A DNA stretch of 64,000 nt from Rummeliibacillus sp963792445 (GTDB lineage: Bacteria; Bacillota; Bacilli; Bacillales_A; Planococcaceae): assembly GCA_963792445.1 (NCBI GenBank), contig CAWBWO010000002.1, positions 62,001 through 126,000 of the forward strand, read 5' to 3'. The position numbers were made by a program, and so were the translations under genes. The first letter of the stretch is position 1. Every line of letters starts with the position of its first letter. Below the pieces are notes generated by a model. It was not told the origin of the DNA and searched no databases. It was given only the letters and a program-made list of their open reading frames with translations. Below, piece after piece: positions 1 through 7,423 of this stretch.

Positions 1-554
1 CTAAAGGAGATCATAATTCCAGGTAATTCTAGCATGGAGTAATAGAGCGCTAAAAAATAAATAAAAAGTTTAAAAATAGCTAACGGAACTCTCTGTAGGA
101 AACTTAAGAGCCGATCAGCTTGAAAATAGGTAGTTACAATTTTTTGTAAACCACTCAACATTTGTTCAATCCACTGTTGGATGGAAAGAATAATAGGTCG
201 TGGTAAATCATGAGTAAGATTCATTAACTTAGATTGAAAATAGATCCATCTTTCATTCATGGTATCAACAAGCCCGGGAACCCATTGAGAAAGTTCACTA
301 AATTTTAAAAGTATAAATACATATAACAAATAACAAAGAATAAGCACAACGATACTGAAAATAGAAAATAAGACAATGACAATAAACCGCCGAGACTTAT
401 TCCATTGTTTTTCGTATTTACGAATTAGTGGATTAAAACAAAGTGCGGTCAAAAATGCTAAAAGAATTGGTTGAGCATAGAATATAGAGAAGAGTAATGA
501 TATTGCTAAAACGAGCCATGGAAAGAATTTTTTTATAATATGTTGTAATGCCAT
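1..554 (-). CDS. AI-2E family / YtvI-like membrane permease, 3' end cut by window edge
   Basis: An open frame runs from an ATG at 554 to the window edge without a stop, giving about 184 residues of a longer protein. The N-terminus is strongly hydrophobic: a segment at about residues 10-40 is followed by a basic stretch (RKYEKQ, NKSRR) and another membrane segment at about 55-85. A hydrophilic region with WVPGLVDTMNERW and an amphipathic stretch follow, then a further membrane segment with LALYYSM. This layout resembles the AI-2E/YtvI (UPF0118) exporter family, which in sporulators includes the sporulation membrane protein YtvI. Substrate and role are not visible. The missing C-terminal half prevents assignment to a subfamily. 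Confidence 0.6.
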   Translation of the reverse strand, partial: MALQHIIKKFFPWLVLAISLLFSIFYAQPILLAFLTALCFNPLIRKYEKQWNKSRRFIVIVLFSIFSIVVLILCYLLYVFILLKFSELSQWVPGLVDTMNERWIYFQSKLMNLTHDLPRPIILSIQQWIEQMLSGLQKIVTTYFQADRLLSFLQRVPLAIFKLFIYFLALYYSMLELPGIMISF

Positions 555-684
555 CCTAATCACCCATATATTTCTGACACACTTAGTATGGGAAGTTTTT
601 TTAAATTCATTCTAAAGAATAGTGCAATTATTTTATGAATGAGTCAATTTCATATAATTAATATTATTTTTAAAGAGAAAATAT

Positions 685-721
685 AAAAAGCCATACAAAG
701 GAAAGAATCCCTTTGCATGGC
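685..721 (-). terminator. Rho-independent terminator of the YugN-like gene
   Basis: A 12-bp stem (690-701 with 710-721, one wobble pair) is followed on the minus strand by a T-rich tail reading TTTTTATAT. It lies just beyond the stop of the minus-strand gene at 756-1109. Confidence 0.75.
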
Positions 722-755
722 ATTTACATTATAATAATTATAGTATTAGTTCGAT

Positions 756-1109
756 TTAAAATTGATCTAGTTCTTTTGAAATTGAGTTTAGTATTTCTTG
801 GCAAGTTTTTACTAAATTCGCTGGATAGAATTCATCTTCGCCATATTCAACACCGTGTGGAAAGTAATGTTTGCCAAGAACTGGTTTTAAAAGAGTAATA
901 TTAGAGTCATTTGAACCATTATCACCGTCTTGAGCGTATCCAAATACTCTTAAATAGTAAATACCTTCGTTGACATCGAACTTTTTATCCCAAGTAACTC
1001 GTTCGTAATCCCAACCAGTAGAACGGATTAAACCATGGTTACCCATAAGATCATCAAGTAATGTAATATGCGCAACTTTATTTTCTAGTCCAGTGTTTTC
1101 AAAATACAT
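756..1109 (-). CDS. YugN-like family protein (YlbA position)
   Basis: This is a small soluble protein of 117 residues from the ATG at 1109, chosen because AAGGAGGATATAAT lies just upstream. An upstream in-frame extension to 1193 has no ribosome binding site. Conserved-looking features are WDYERVTWDKKFD (about residues 34-46), the pair YYLRVFGYAQDGD, and GKHYFPHGVEYGEDEFYP near the C-terminus, which resemble the YugN-like family of Bacillales. The molecular function of that family is not known to me. It occupies the place of ylbA, upstream of ylbC and divergent from it, and ends at a clear terminator. Confidence 0.65.
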   Translation of the reverse strand: MYFENTGLENKVAHITLLDDLMGNHGLIRSTGWDYERVTWDKKFDVNEGIYYLRVFGYAQDGDNGSNDSNITLLKPVLGKHYFPHGVEYGEDEFYPANLVKTCQEILNSISKELDQF

Positions 1110-1253
1110 TATTATATCCTCCTTCGACACTTTTGTACAATATACGTTCCATTTTATAATAGAGCAAAATGGCAATGGTTGCAATGACAACATTGTGAAT
1201 CAGAGTATGTAATTGGTATAATGAAGTCATAAAATAATTGGAGAGAGATTAAT

Positions 1254-2330
1254 TTGAAAGTCTTATTACGAGTATTAGTTATTTTAGCGGCACTCTTAGT
1301 CGTTTTTTACTATATTAACCAACCTGTCAAAGAAAATGCGCCTTTAAAAGCACCTAATTCGAATGGCATGGTGATTCCTCAAAAAGAGGCGCAGAATATT
1401 AATATTTCTGCAGTTGAAAGACCAACAAATGGGCTATCAACATTAGTTGGCCAATCAACTAAAAAACTTCAAAAAGCATTAGGAACACCTAATCGAAAAA
1501 GCCCTTCGGCATATGATTTCGAATGGTGGGTATATAAGAAATCAGCTAATAATTATTTACTTGTTGGAGTTGAAAACAATCAGGTAAAACAAGTTTATAC
1601 AACTGGCGCTGATGCCAATGCAGCTCCGTTTAAAATTGGTCAAGGAATTGATGAATTATATCGCAATACAATTACAGATACAGAAGTAACAGTGAAGATT
1701 AAAGAAAATGTTTATACTTTCATTTTAAATGAAGAGGATTTACAGTCTCGAATTTTAGTCATGTATAATGGATTGTATGCGCAACTTTACTTCGATGCAA
1801 TCGATCAAACACTAGAAGCAGTTCGATTTATAGATGGAGAAACACTTGTTAAACAACAACCATATGACATGACGTATGTGGGGGATATGATTACACCTTC
1901 AGTTCCTTCTTCATATAAGCAAGAAGAAATAGACCTGGAAAATCAAAAACAATTATTTGAACTGACAAATGTGTATCGACTTCAAAAGGGGTACACAGCA
2001 TTATCATCAATAGAAAAATTAAATGAGTTGGCTATGGCACATAGCGAAAAACTTGCTGTTAAAAAACTTCCACAAGAAGAACAAGCAAGTGATGCATTTA
2101 AAGATAGATTAAAGAATGCAGAAATACAATTCGATTCTGCTGGAGAAAATGTTACTGAGGATTATTTGGATGCGCCAGAAGCAATTAATGGACTGTTAAA
2201 TTCTGAAAAGCACCGGGTTACATTATTAAATAAAAATTTTAATCAAATGGGCACAGGTGCTTTTGGCAAACATTTTACACAAGTATTTATCCAAAATAAT
2301 GCACAAAATAATGCAACTAGTAAAGACTAA
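1254..2330 (+). CDS. ylbC: Membrane-anchored CAP/SCP-domain protein YlbC
   Basis: The 358-residue protein starts at a TTG preceded by GGAGAGAG. Residues 4-22 form a single uncleaved-looking signal anchor, so the rest should face outside. The middle (about 60-200) matches the CAP-associated region seen in YlbC/YwqF-like proteins. The C-terminal CAP domain (about 235-350) shows LTNVYRLQKGYTALSS, a helix with MAHSEKLA, SAGENV and SEKHRVTLLNKNFNQMGTG. CAP domains of Bacillales are extracellular and mostly uncharacterised. The 3' end overlaps the convergent aspartokinase-like gene by 4 bases, so no terminator fits between them. Confidence 0.8.
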   Translation: MKVLLRVLVILAALLVVFYYINQPVKENAPLKAPNSNGMVIPQKEAQNINISAVERPTNGLSTLVGQSTKKLQKALGTPNRKSPSAYDFEWWVYKKSANNYLLVGVENNQVKQVYTTGADANAAPFKIGQGIDELYRNTITDTEVTVKIKENVYTFILNEEDLQSRILVMYNGLYAQLYFDAIDQTLEAVRFIDGETLVKQQPYDMTYVGDMITPSVPSSYKQEEIDLENQKQLFELTNVYRLQKGYTALSSIEKLNELAMAHSEKLAVKKLPQEEQASDAFKDRLKNAEIQFDSAGENVTEDYLDAPEAINGLLNSEKHRVTLLNKNFNQMGTGAFGKHFTQVFIQNNAQNNATSKD

Positions 2331-3067
2331 ACGTCATCGGGATATACAAATGTCCCAGATTCTAAAGAAAAGACGTTCCGAATATGCAGCGTGAGATGGT
2401 GTTGTTGCGCCATTTCAGCTGCTTTTTTTTGAATGATAGGATGTACACTATTTAAAAGTGTTAAAAACTTTGAATAGGAGAGTACTTTTATAAGTTCTGT
2501 ATCCTTTTCTCGTTGAGGATCGCCAGTCATAACACCAGGTACATCTTTATAATACTCAATTAAGCTACTCGGCAATGTTGCTCCTAAAACCACAGCAGTT
2601 AAATCGCTGCCACCTCTTCCAAGGGTTGCGATTTCTCCATCTTCTGTAATTCCTTGAAATCCGGGCACGACTATACAATCATATTGTTTTAGGGCGGATA
2701 GAAGTGTCTCTTCGCGAATTTCAATAATCTCTGCATCTCCGAAATTATTTGTTGTAGTGATCCCCAAAGGAGCTCCATACAACAACAGATTTTCTATCCC
2801 ATATTGTTTTAGCTCTGAAGATAAAACAGCAGCTGCTATAAGCTCTCCACACGCAGCTACTAAATCCTTCGCTTTTGTTGAAGTACTTAATGCATCCGTT
2901 ATATTCAATAAAGTATCAGTAGCATAAGCATCACCAAATCTGCCCATTGCAGATACCACAACAATTGATTTTCCATGTTCCTTTATCGCTCTTTGAATAT
3001 GGAGCAGGCAATGCTTACGCGAAGCTTTTGATTGCATAGCAATTCCGCCAAATTTTTGAATAATCAT
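2327..3067 (-). CDS. Aspartokinase-like amino-acid kinase lacking ACT regulatory domains
   Basis: The protein is 246 residues from the ATG at 3067, chosen because GGAGATAGGAGTCACAAA precedes it. It is an amino-acid-kinase fold: KFGG at residues 5-8, GFQGITEDGEIATLGRGGSD at 136-155 and KDVPGVMTGDP at 174-184 follow aspartokinases (phosphorylation of L-aspartate, first step to lysine, DAP and dipicolinate). It stops right after the catalytic domain, whereas B. subtilis aspartokinases are about 400 residues with C-terminal ACT domains that bind lysine or threonine. Some catalytic motifs deviate (KFGGIAM; AACGE in place of the usual SAGE), so the substrate is not certain. It is divergent from the DAP-type murE, which suggests a shared DAP function. 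Confidence 0.6.
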   Translation of the reverse strand: MIIQKFGGIAMQSKASRKHCLLHIQRAIKEHGKSIVVVSAMGRFGDAYATDTLLNITDALSTSTKAKDLVAACGELIAAAVLSSELKQYGIENLLLYGAPLGITTTNNFGDAEIIEIREETLLSALKQYDCIVVPGFQGITEDGEIATLGRGGSDLTAVVLGATLPSSLIEYYKDVPGVMTGDPQREKDTELIKVLSYSKFLTLLNSVHPIIQKKAAEMAQQHHLTLHIRNVFSLESGTFVYPDDV

Positions 3068-3090
3068 TTTGTGACTCCTATCTCCTCGTG

Positions 3091-3118
3091 ACATATTCTG
3101 CATGTTCTTCATACGATA
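3091..3118 (+). promoter_or_regulatory. Sigma-K-like (partly sigma-E-like) mother-cell promoter of murE
   Basis: AC at 3091-3092, 17 intervening bases and CATACGATA at 3110-3118 match the sigma-K pattern AC-N17-CATANNNTA. The same -10 matches sigma-E CATACANT at 7 of 8 positions, with an upstream ACATATT, but that spacer is short (12). It lies 60-90 bases upstream of the murE start. Sequence match only. Confidence 0.45.
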
Positions 3119-3181
3119 TAAATGGTGAAGGGGTTATAGTAATGTATTCATATTTTATTAAAAGGTGCAGGAGGAACATAG

Positions 3182-4652
3182 TTGATCTTGGCAGAGCTAT
3201 TGAAGGAATGGCCGTGTGAATTAGAATGTGGTTCAATACGTACAGAAATTAATGGGATAACTGATAGTGCAAGTGACGTAAAACCTGGTGACATATTTGT
3301 AGCAAGAAAAGGTAAAAATTTTGATGGATGGGACTACAAAGAACTTGCTATACAAAATGGGGCTGCAGCAATCGTACATAGTAGATACGAAGCAAAAGTC
3401 AATCTACAGCTTCCAGTAATTTGGGTACCTAATTGTTCAACGTTTTTATCGTATGCAAGTAAGAAGTTGTATGGAGCTTTTGATGAAAAGCTTAACAATT
3501 ATCGCGGTAACTGGAACAAATGGAAAGACGACAGTTACTCATTTTATCGGTCAGTTATTACAATCACTTGATATCAAAGTAGCAGTGCTTGGAACGGTTG
3601 GTTTATTTATAAATGGAAAGAAACAAACAGTGCGACTTGAACCATTAACAACGCCACTTGCAACAGAGTTATATAGAATTTGCGCTTATTGTGTAGGGCA
3701 AGGTGTAACACATCTTGTGATGGAGGCTTCATCACTTGCTTTATCAGAACATCGTCTCGATGATTGCAATATAGATATAGGCGTGTATCTAAATGTTAGT
3801 AGGGATCATTATGAAGAACATGGCGGGGAAAAGTACTATCTCGCAGCAAAAAAACGATTATGTCTATTTTCTGAGCAAATCATTATTAATATTGATGATT
3901 CATTCTGTAAACAATTGCAAAATGAACATCCCGTTGTAAAAAGTTTTGGCAAGAGCTTATTAGCGGATTGCAGTATTATTCATGAGCAACATACAGCAGA
4001 TGGAATGCAATTACTCATACAAGATAATGATATTCCTATAGATATAGCGATCCCGTTTCAAGGAGAGTATTTGCAATATAATGTACTTGCAGCTATTACA
4101 ACGCTAACAGAATTGGGATTTTCTCTTCAAGAAATAGCGAAACACACAAATAAGCTCACTTTACCAGCAGGTAGAATGCAAGAAATAACAAATTCACTAG
4201 GTTTCAGAATTATAATAGACTTTGCACATACTCCAAGTGCTTTAGAAGCATTGCTTAGTGCGTTGCGAGTGCAAGCATCAAAAAATTTAGTGGTTGTTTT
4301 TGGTTGTGGAGGCGATCGTGATCAAGGGAAAAGGATAGAAATGGGAGAAATAGCAGATGAATATGCAGATTATATTTGGCTAACAGATGATAACCCAAGA
4401 AGTGAGTCCTCAAGCGCTATTTTAAACGCTATTGTAAAAGGCATTCATATGAAGCCATATCGAATGGAACCAAATCGTAAAAAGGCAATCCACAATGCAA
4501 TCAAAAGTTGTAAACAAGGTGACATCCTAGTTATTGCAGGAAAAGGTCATGAAGATGGTCAAATTATTGCGGGTAAAATTATTCCGTTTTCAGATGAAAA
4601 AGTAGTAAAAGAAATCGTTAGCTTATTAGAGAAAAAGCAAAATGATGATTAG
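3182..4652 (+). CDS. murE: UDP-MurNAc-tripeptide ligase, meso-DAP type MurE (interrupted by one +1 frameshift)
   Basis: MurE adds the third amino acid to UDP-MurNAc-L-Ala-D-Glu. The TTG start at 3182 follows CAGGAGGAACATAG. The frame breaks near 3485-3488 (an A4 run); removing one base joins the halves into 489 residues, the usual MurE length. The N-terminal domain shows TDSASDVKPGDIFVA. The ATP loop VTGTNGKTT is at about residues 107-115, and the substrate signature DNPRSE at about 402-407. DNPRxE is the known mark of meso-DAP-adding enzymes, while lysine enzymes differ at the Arg. The gene stands alone, away from the division/wall cluster that lacks murE. The break is probably a sequence error, since both halves are well conserved. 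Confidence 0.85.
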
Positions 4653-4800
4653 AGTTTACTAATTGAATTAATTTCATTATTCAAAGATTGATAAAACTAA
4701 CATTAATTAGAACATCGTTTATAAAGCAGAAAATGGATACACTTGTGCAGTTATAGGAATCCATTGAAATACTAATGGAAGAATATTTTAATAAAATTTT

Positions 4801-4902
4801 ATTGGGTAATTTCGGCATAACCCTAAACAATGTTGAAGTGGAATCGGCGAAGACTCCTAGCTAGGAAAGCGTAGGCGAATCCACTTCAAACTATGACCCA
4901 AT
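4801..4902. repeat. Nested inverted-repeat element in the murE-ylbF gap
   Basis: The 4653-5077 gap has no gene. Three concentric inverted repeats occur: ATTGGGT 4801-4807 with ACCCAAT 4896-4902; TTGAAGTGGA 4833-4842 with TCCACTTCAA 4880-4889; and the palindrome TCCTAGCTAGGA 4855-4866. The core is more GC-rich than its surroundings. Further on (about 4933-4990) a stretch ending CTGGAGCAGAAATTAATCG resembles the worn end of an intergenic repeat common in Bacillales, recalled from memory and not searched. The palindromic fold could also end murE transcription, although it has no clear T-tract. Confidence 0.5.
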
Positions 4903-5077
4903 TAGTATTAAATTAGATTTTCAGTGCTATAAGTGAAGGCAGAAGCTCACCGCTCACTACCCGAAAGCAACATCTGGAGCAGAAATTAATCGAATATTAT
5001 ATATGAAGAAAAACAATCCTCTAATCATACAATTTCATGATAAATCTGTTATGATAGAAGTAGATTGGGGGAAAAGA

Positions 5078-5530
5078 ATGATGATGATCACTTCTGATTG
5101 GGCTTTGATTCTTGAAGAAGTTGAAAAGCTGAACAAAATGATACATTCCTCTGAACAATTTGCGAACCTTCAAAAGGCGCATGAGGCAGTTTATACAGAT
5201 GCCGAACTTATTCGTGAAATTCATGATTTCAATCGAATAAAGGAACAGTTTGAGGATGTTCAACGCTTTGGAAAATACCATCCAGATTATCAAACCATTA
5301 TGAAATCCATCCGTGTAAAAAAACGTGCACTTGATGTTAATGATAAAGTTTCTGCACTTCGAATTGCAGAAAATGAATACCAGGATTTATTGGATGAAAT
5401 AGGTCTACTAGTTGGGAAAACAGTTTCTGAATCTGTTAAAGTTCCAGTAAGTAATCCGTTCTTTCAATCTGATTCATCTTGTAGTAGTGGAGGCTGCGGA
5501 TCAGGCGGTAGCTGTTCTTGTTCAGCCTAA
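5078..5530 (+). CDS. ylbF: YlbF/RicF family regulator (Y-complex subunit)
   Basis: The 150-residue protein starts at the ATG at 5078, after GGGGGAAAAGA; an in-frame upstream extension to 5003 has no such site. Known B. subtilis YlbF is about the same length and works with YmcA and YaaT in competence, biofilm formation, sporulation and RNase Y-dependent mRNA maturation. The body is helical and charged (about residues 10-120). The C-terminal tail carries a cysteine cluster, CSSGGCGSGGSCSC, consistent with the Fe-S ligands described for the RicAFT complex. It is transcribed alone between the structured repeat region and a strong bidirectional terminator. Confidence 0.88.
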   Translation: MMMITSDWALILEEVEKLNKMIHSSEQFANLQKAHEAVYTDAELIREIHDFNRIKEQFEDVQRFGKYHPDYQTIMKSIRVKKRALDVNDKVSALRIAENEYQDLLDEIGLLVGKTVSESVKVPVSNPFFQSDSSCSSGGCGSGGSCSCSA

Positions 5531-5542
5531 GAAAAGGAAAAA

Positions 5543-5592
5543 AGCTATTCTAAAAGTGGATTTCATATCTCACTTTTGAATAGCTTTTTTTC
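5543..5592. terminator. Bidirectional terminator between ylbF and the GDPD gene
   Basis: A stem of about 15 bp (5543-5558 with 5571-5585, one bulge) is flanked by A-rich and T-rich tails on both sides, serving the convergent genes. Its stem resembles the terminator at 10331-10380. Confidence 0.85.
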
Positions 5593-5593
5593 T

Positions 5594-6493
5594 TTACAAT
5601 TTCACAATTTTTACCGCTAAATCTGGACGGTCAGTTACAATTCCTTTAGCTCCCAAATTGATTAATTTTTTCATGGCCAATGCATCGTTAATGGTCCAGT
5701 AATGTACTGGAATATTTAGGTCGTTTAAAAACTGTATGAAACCTTGAGTATCTAAGGCGAAGACACCATATTTTTCTGGAATTTGGAATACATCGACTTT
5801 GGGATGATATAAATGTCCAAATTGACTTGTAAATGAAGTATAAGCTTTCCGAACTTCTGCTTGTCCAGCACCTAATGCAACCTTGTTTTGAGCATATAGA
5901 TTAAAACGGTCGATTTGTTCATCATAAAAACTTGTAACAACTACACGATTTGTGGCATCCAGTTCTTCGATTAACCGCCATAGCTTAGAAGGCATAAGGC
6001 CACCCTCATATGTATCTGGGGCATCTTTCATATCAATGTTTACGAACACTCCTTTGAATTCTGTCAAAAGTTCTCGTAATGTAACAATGGATTGAAACTC
6101 TTCACGATATGAGAGATAACCATCTAAATCTACAAAATTATATCCAAAATTAAATTTACGTAATTCATCTATTGTTAAGTCAGCAACGCGTCCAGTTCCA
6201 TCACAAGTACGATCAATATAATCATCGTGGAAAACAACGATTTCTTCATCTTTAGTTAGACGAATATCAATCTCAAATCCATCAACACCAAGTTCGAAAG
6301 CTTTTTGGAATGCTGCCATAGTATGTTCTGGTGCTAATAGTGATCCACCACGATGTGCCAAAACTACTGGATGCGCATAGTTTAATGCATCTTTACTCTC
6401 GCGTTTTTGTGGTTTAGAAAGAGCCTTTGACCCTGCCCAAGCCGCAGCACTAGCCGCAGCAATTGCGATTGCTACTTTCGTTTTCTTACCCAT
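5594..6493 (-). CDS. Glycerophosphodiester phosphodiesterase family protein
   Basis: At 299 residues, it begins with a short basic-hydrophobic segment (about 5-25), probably a membrane anchor or export signal. A GDPD TIM-barrel follows: HRGG at 47-50, the metal-binding EID at 74-76, HDD at 89-91 and DRTCDGTG just after. Such enzymes hydrolyse glycerophosphodiesters to glycerol-3-phosphate plus alcohol, in phospholipid or teichoic-acid turnover. The substrate here cannot be read from sequence. The gene is preceded by AAGGAGGACTAAT and is a single minus-strand unit inserted between ylbF and ylbG. In B. subtilis those two are adjacent, so this is a local insertion relative to that order. Confidence 0.85.
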   Translation of the reverse strand: MGKKTKVAIAIAAASAAAWAGSKALSKPQKRESKDALNYAHPVVLAHRGGSLLAPEHTMAAFQKAFELGVDGFEIDIRLTKDEEIVVFHDDYIDRTCDGTGRVADLTIDELRKFNFGYNFVDLDGYLSYREEFQSIVTLRELLTEFKGVFVNIDMKDAPDTYEGGLMPSKLWRLIEELDATNRVVVTSFYDEQIDRFNLYAQNKVALGAGQAEVRKAYTSFTSQFGHLYHPKVDVFQIPEKYGVFALDTQGFIQFLNDLNIPVHYWTINDALAMKKLINLGAKGIVTDRPDLAVKIVKL

Positions 6494-6623
6494 ATTAGTC
6501 CTCCTTAGATTGCAGACTTATTGTTCTATTATAACGGATTACACTTCATTCTGTCAGCTAAACTTGGTTGCGTGTAAATTCGATGCTATGGTATTCTTGA
6601 TGGTAAGAAAAGAGGGAATCTAA

Positions 6624-6896
6624 ATGAAAGAAAGACAAGGCTTAATCGTATACGTACATCATTTAAAACAGGCAAAATCAATGCGCCGATATGGCCATGT
6701 ACTCTATATTTCACGCAAACTAAAGTATGTCGTTTTATATTGCAATCAAGAAGATATTGAAAATACTATAGCCAAATTGAATCGTCTCCCTTATGTGAGA
6801 GAGGTCCTACCTTCTTACCGTCCATTTGTTTCAACTGAATTCGAAAATGCTAAACCTGATAAAGCAAAAGAATATGATTACAAAACGGGGCTATAA
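6624..6896 (+). CDS. ylbG: YlbG family protein (DUF2129)
   Basis: The 90-residue protein has an ATG start after AGAGGGAATCTAA. The N-terminal half shows GLIVYVHHLKQAKSMRRYGH and YISRKLKYVVLYCN, the pattern of the small cytoplasmic YlbG family (DUF2129). No catalytic motif is visible and its biochemical role is unknown to me. It precedes rsmD and coaD as in Bacillus, but two extra genes separate them here. The C-terminal tail (about 70-90) is charged and probably disordered. No clear hairpin terminator lies between it and the convergent gene that ends at 6980. Confidence 0.8.
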   Translation: MKERQGLIVYVHHLKQAKSMRRYGHVLYISRKLKYVVLYCNQEDIENTIAKLNRLPYVREVLPSYRPFVSTEFENAKPDKAKEYDYKTGL

Positions 6897-6979
6897 ACCT
6901 TTAACGAACTTTGTCGATATAAAATTCGAGTTGCATTTATATTTCCTAATTTATAAGAAATTCCACTACAAATAAGTAA

Positions 6980-7372
6980 TTAGTGCAATGATGGGATGTA
7001 GTGATAAAGGCGTAATATTCCAATTAAATATTGATAATATAGGTCTTTTTCAACGTAAATTGAGGAGTGTTTAACTTCTAAAGTAATTAGAGTTTGATCT
7101 AATTCTTTTGCAGTTTCCTCGAAAATTTCTAAACGTTTTGAGGGCTTTTCAGTCGAATAAGGAATTCCTTCACGACAAATATAAATCGGTGTAAATTTAC
7201 TGTCACCTACTGGTTTAAAAATAGCTGCAATCGATGCTACTTTTTTATCACCTTTCGTTGCAGTAAATACAATGGTACGACTAATACGATGCTTATTCGT
7301 TCTCATAAGTTCGCATAATTCGTAAACATCACCGTAGCCTTCTCCAAGTTCAATGAATTGTTGAATCATCAA
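6980..7372 (-). CDS. Conserved hypothetical protein (possibly DUF7147-like)
   Basis: The 130-residue protein has a start that is either TTG 7372 or ATG 7369; AAGAAAGGACG lies upstream, which spaces better with the TTG. No membrane segment or signal peptide is seen. Visible stretches are IELGEGYGDVYELCELMRTN, an internal beta-rich part (SIAAIFKPVGDSKFTPIYICREGI) and a C-terminal helix ending YYQYLIGILRLYHYIPSLH. It reminds me of a small Bacillales family listed as DUF7147, sometimes mislabelled methylthioribose kinase, but I cannot confirm this and see no kinase motif. It lies between ylbG and a secreted-type protein gene, transcribed opposite to both. Confidence 0.5.
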   Translation of the reverse strand: MMIQQFIELGEGYGDVYELCELMRTNKHRISRTIVFTATKGDKKVASIAAIFKPVGDSKFTPIYICREGIPYSTEKPSKRLEIFEETAKELDQTLITLEVKHSSIYVEKDLYYQYLIGILRLYHYIPSLH

Positions 7373-7423
7373 TCATACACGTCCTTTCTTACCACATAGT
7401 ATCATGATTTGGAGGATTAGCAT

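Noticed and set aside
3182..3571. Two separate genes in place of one murE
   Set aside because: The first part supplies only the N-terminal MurE domain and the second starts without a ribosome binding site in the middle of the fold. Together they make one normal-length MurE.
4653..5077. A hidden small gene (ylbD or ylbE) in the murE-ylbF gap
   Set aside because: No frame with a ribosome binding site and similarity was found. The sequence is dominated by inverted repeats.
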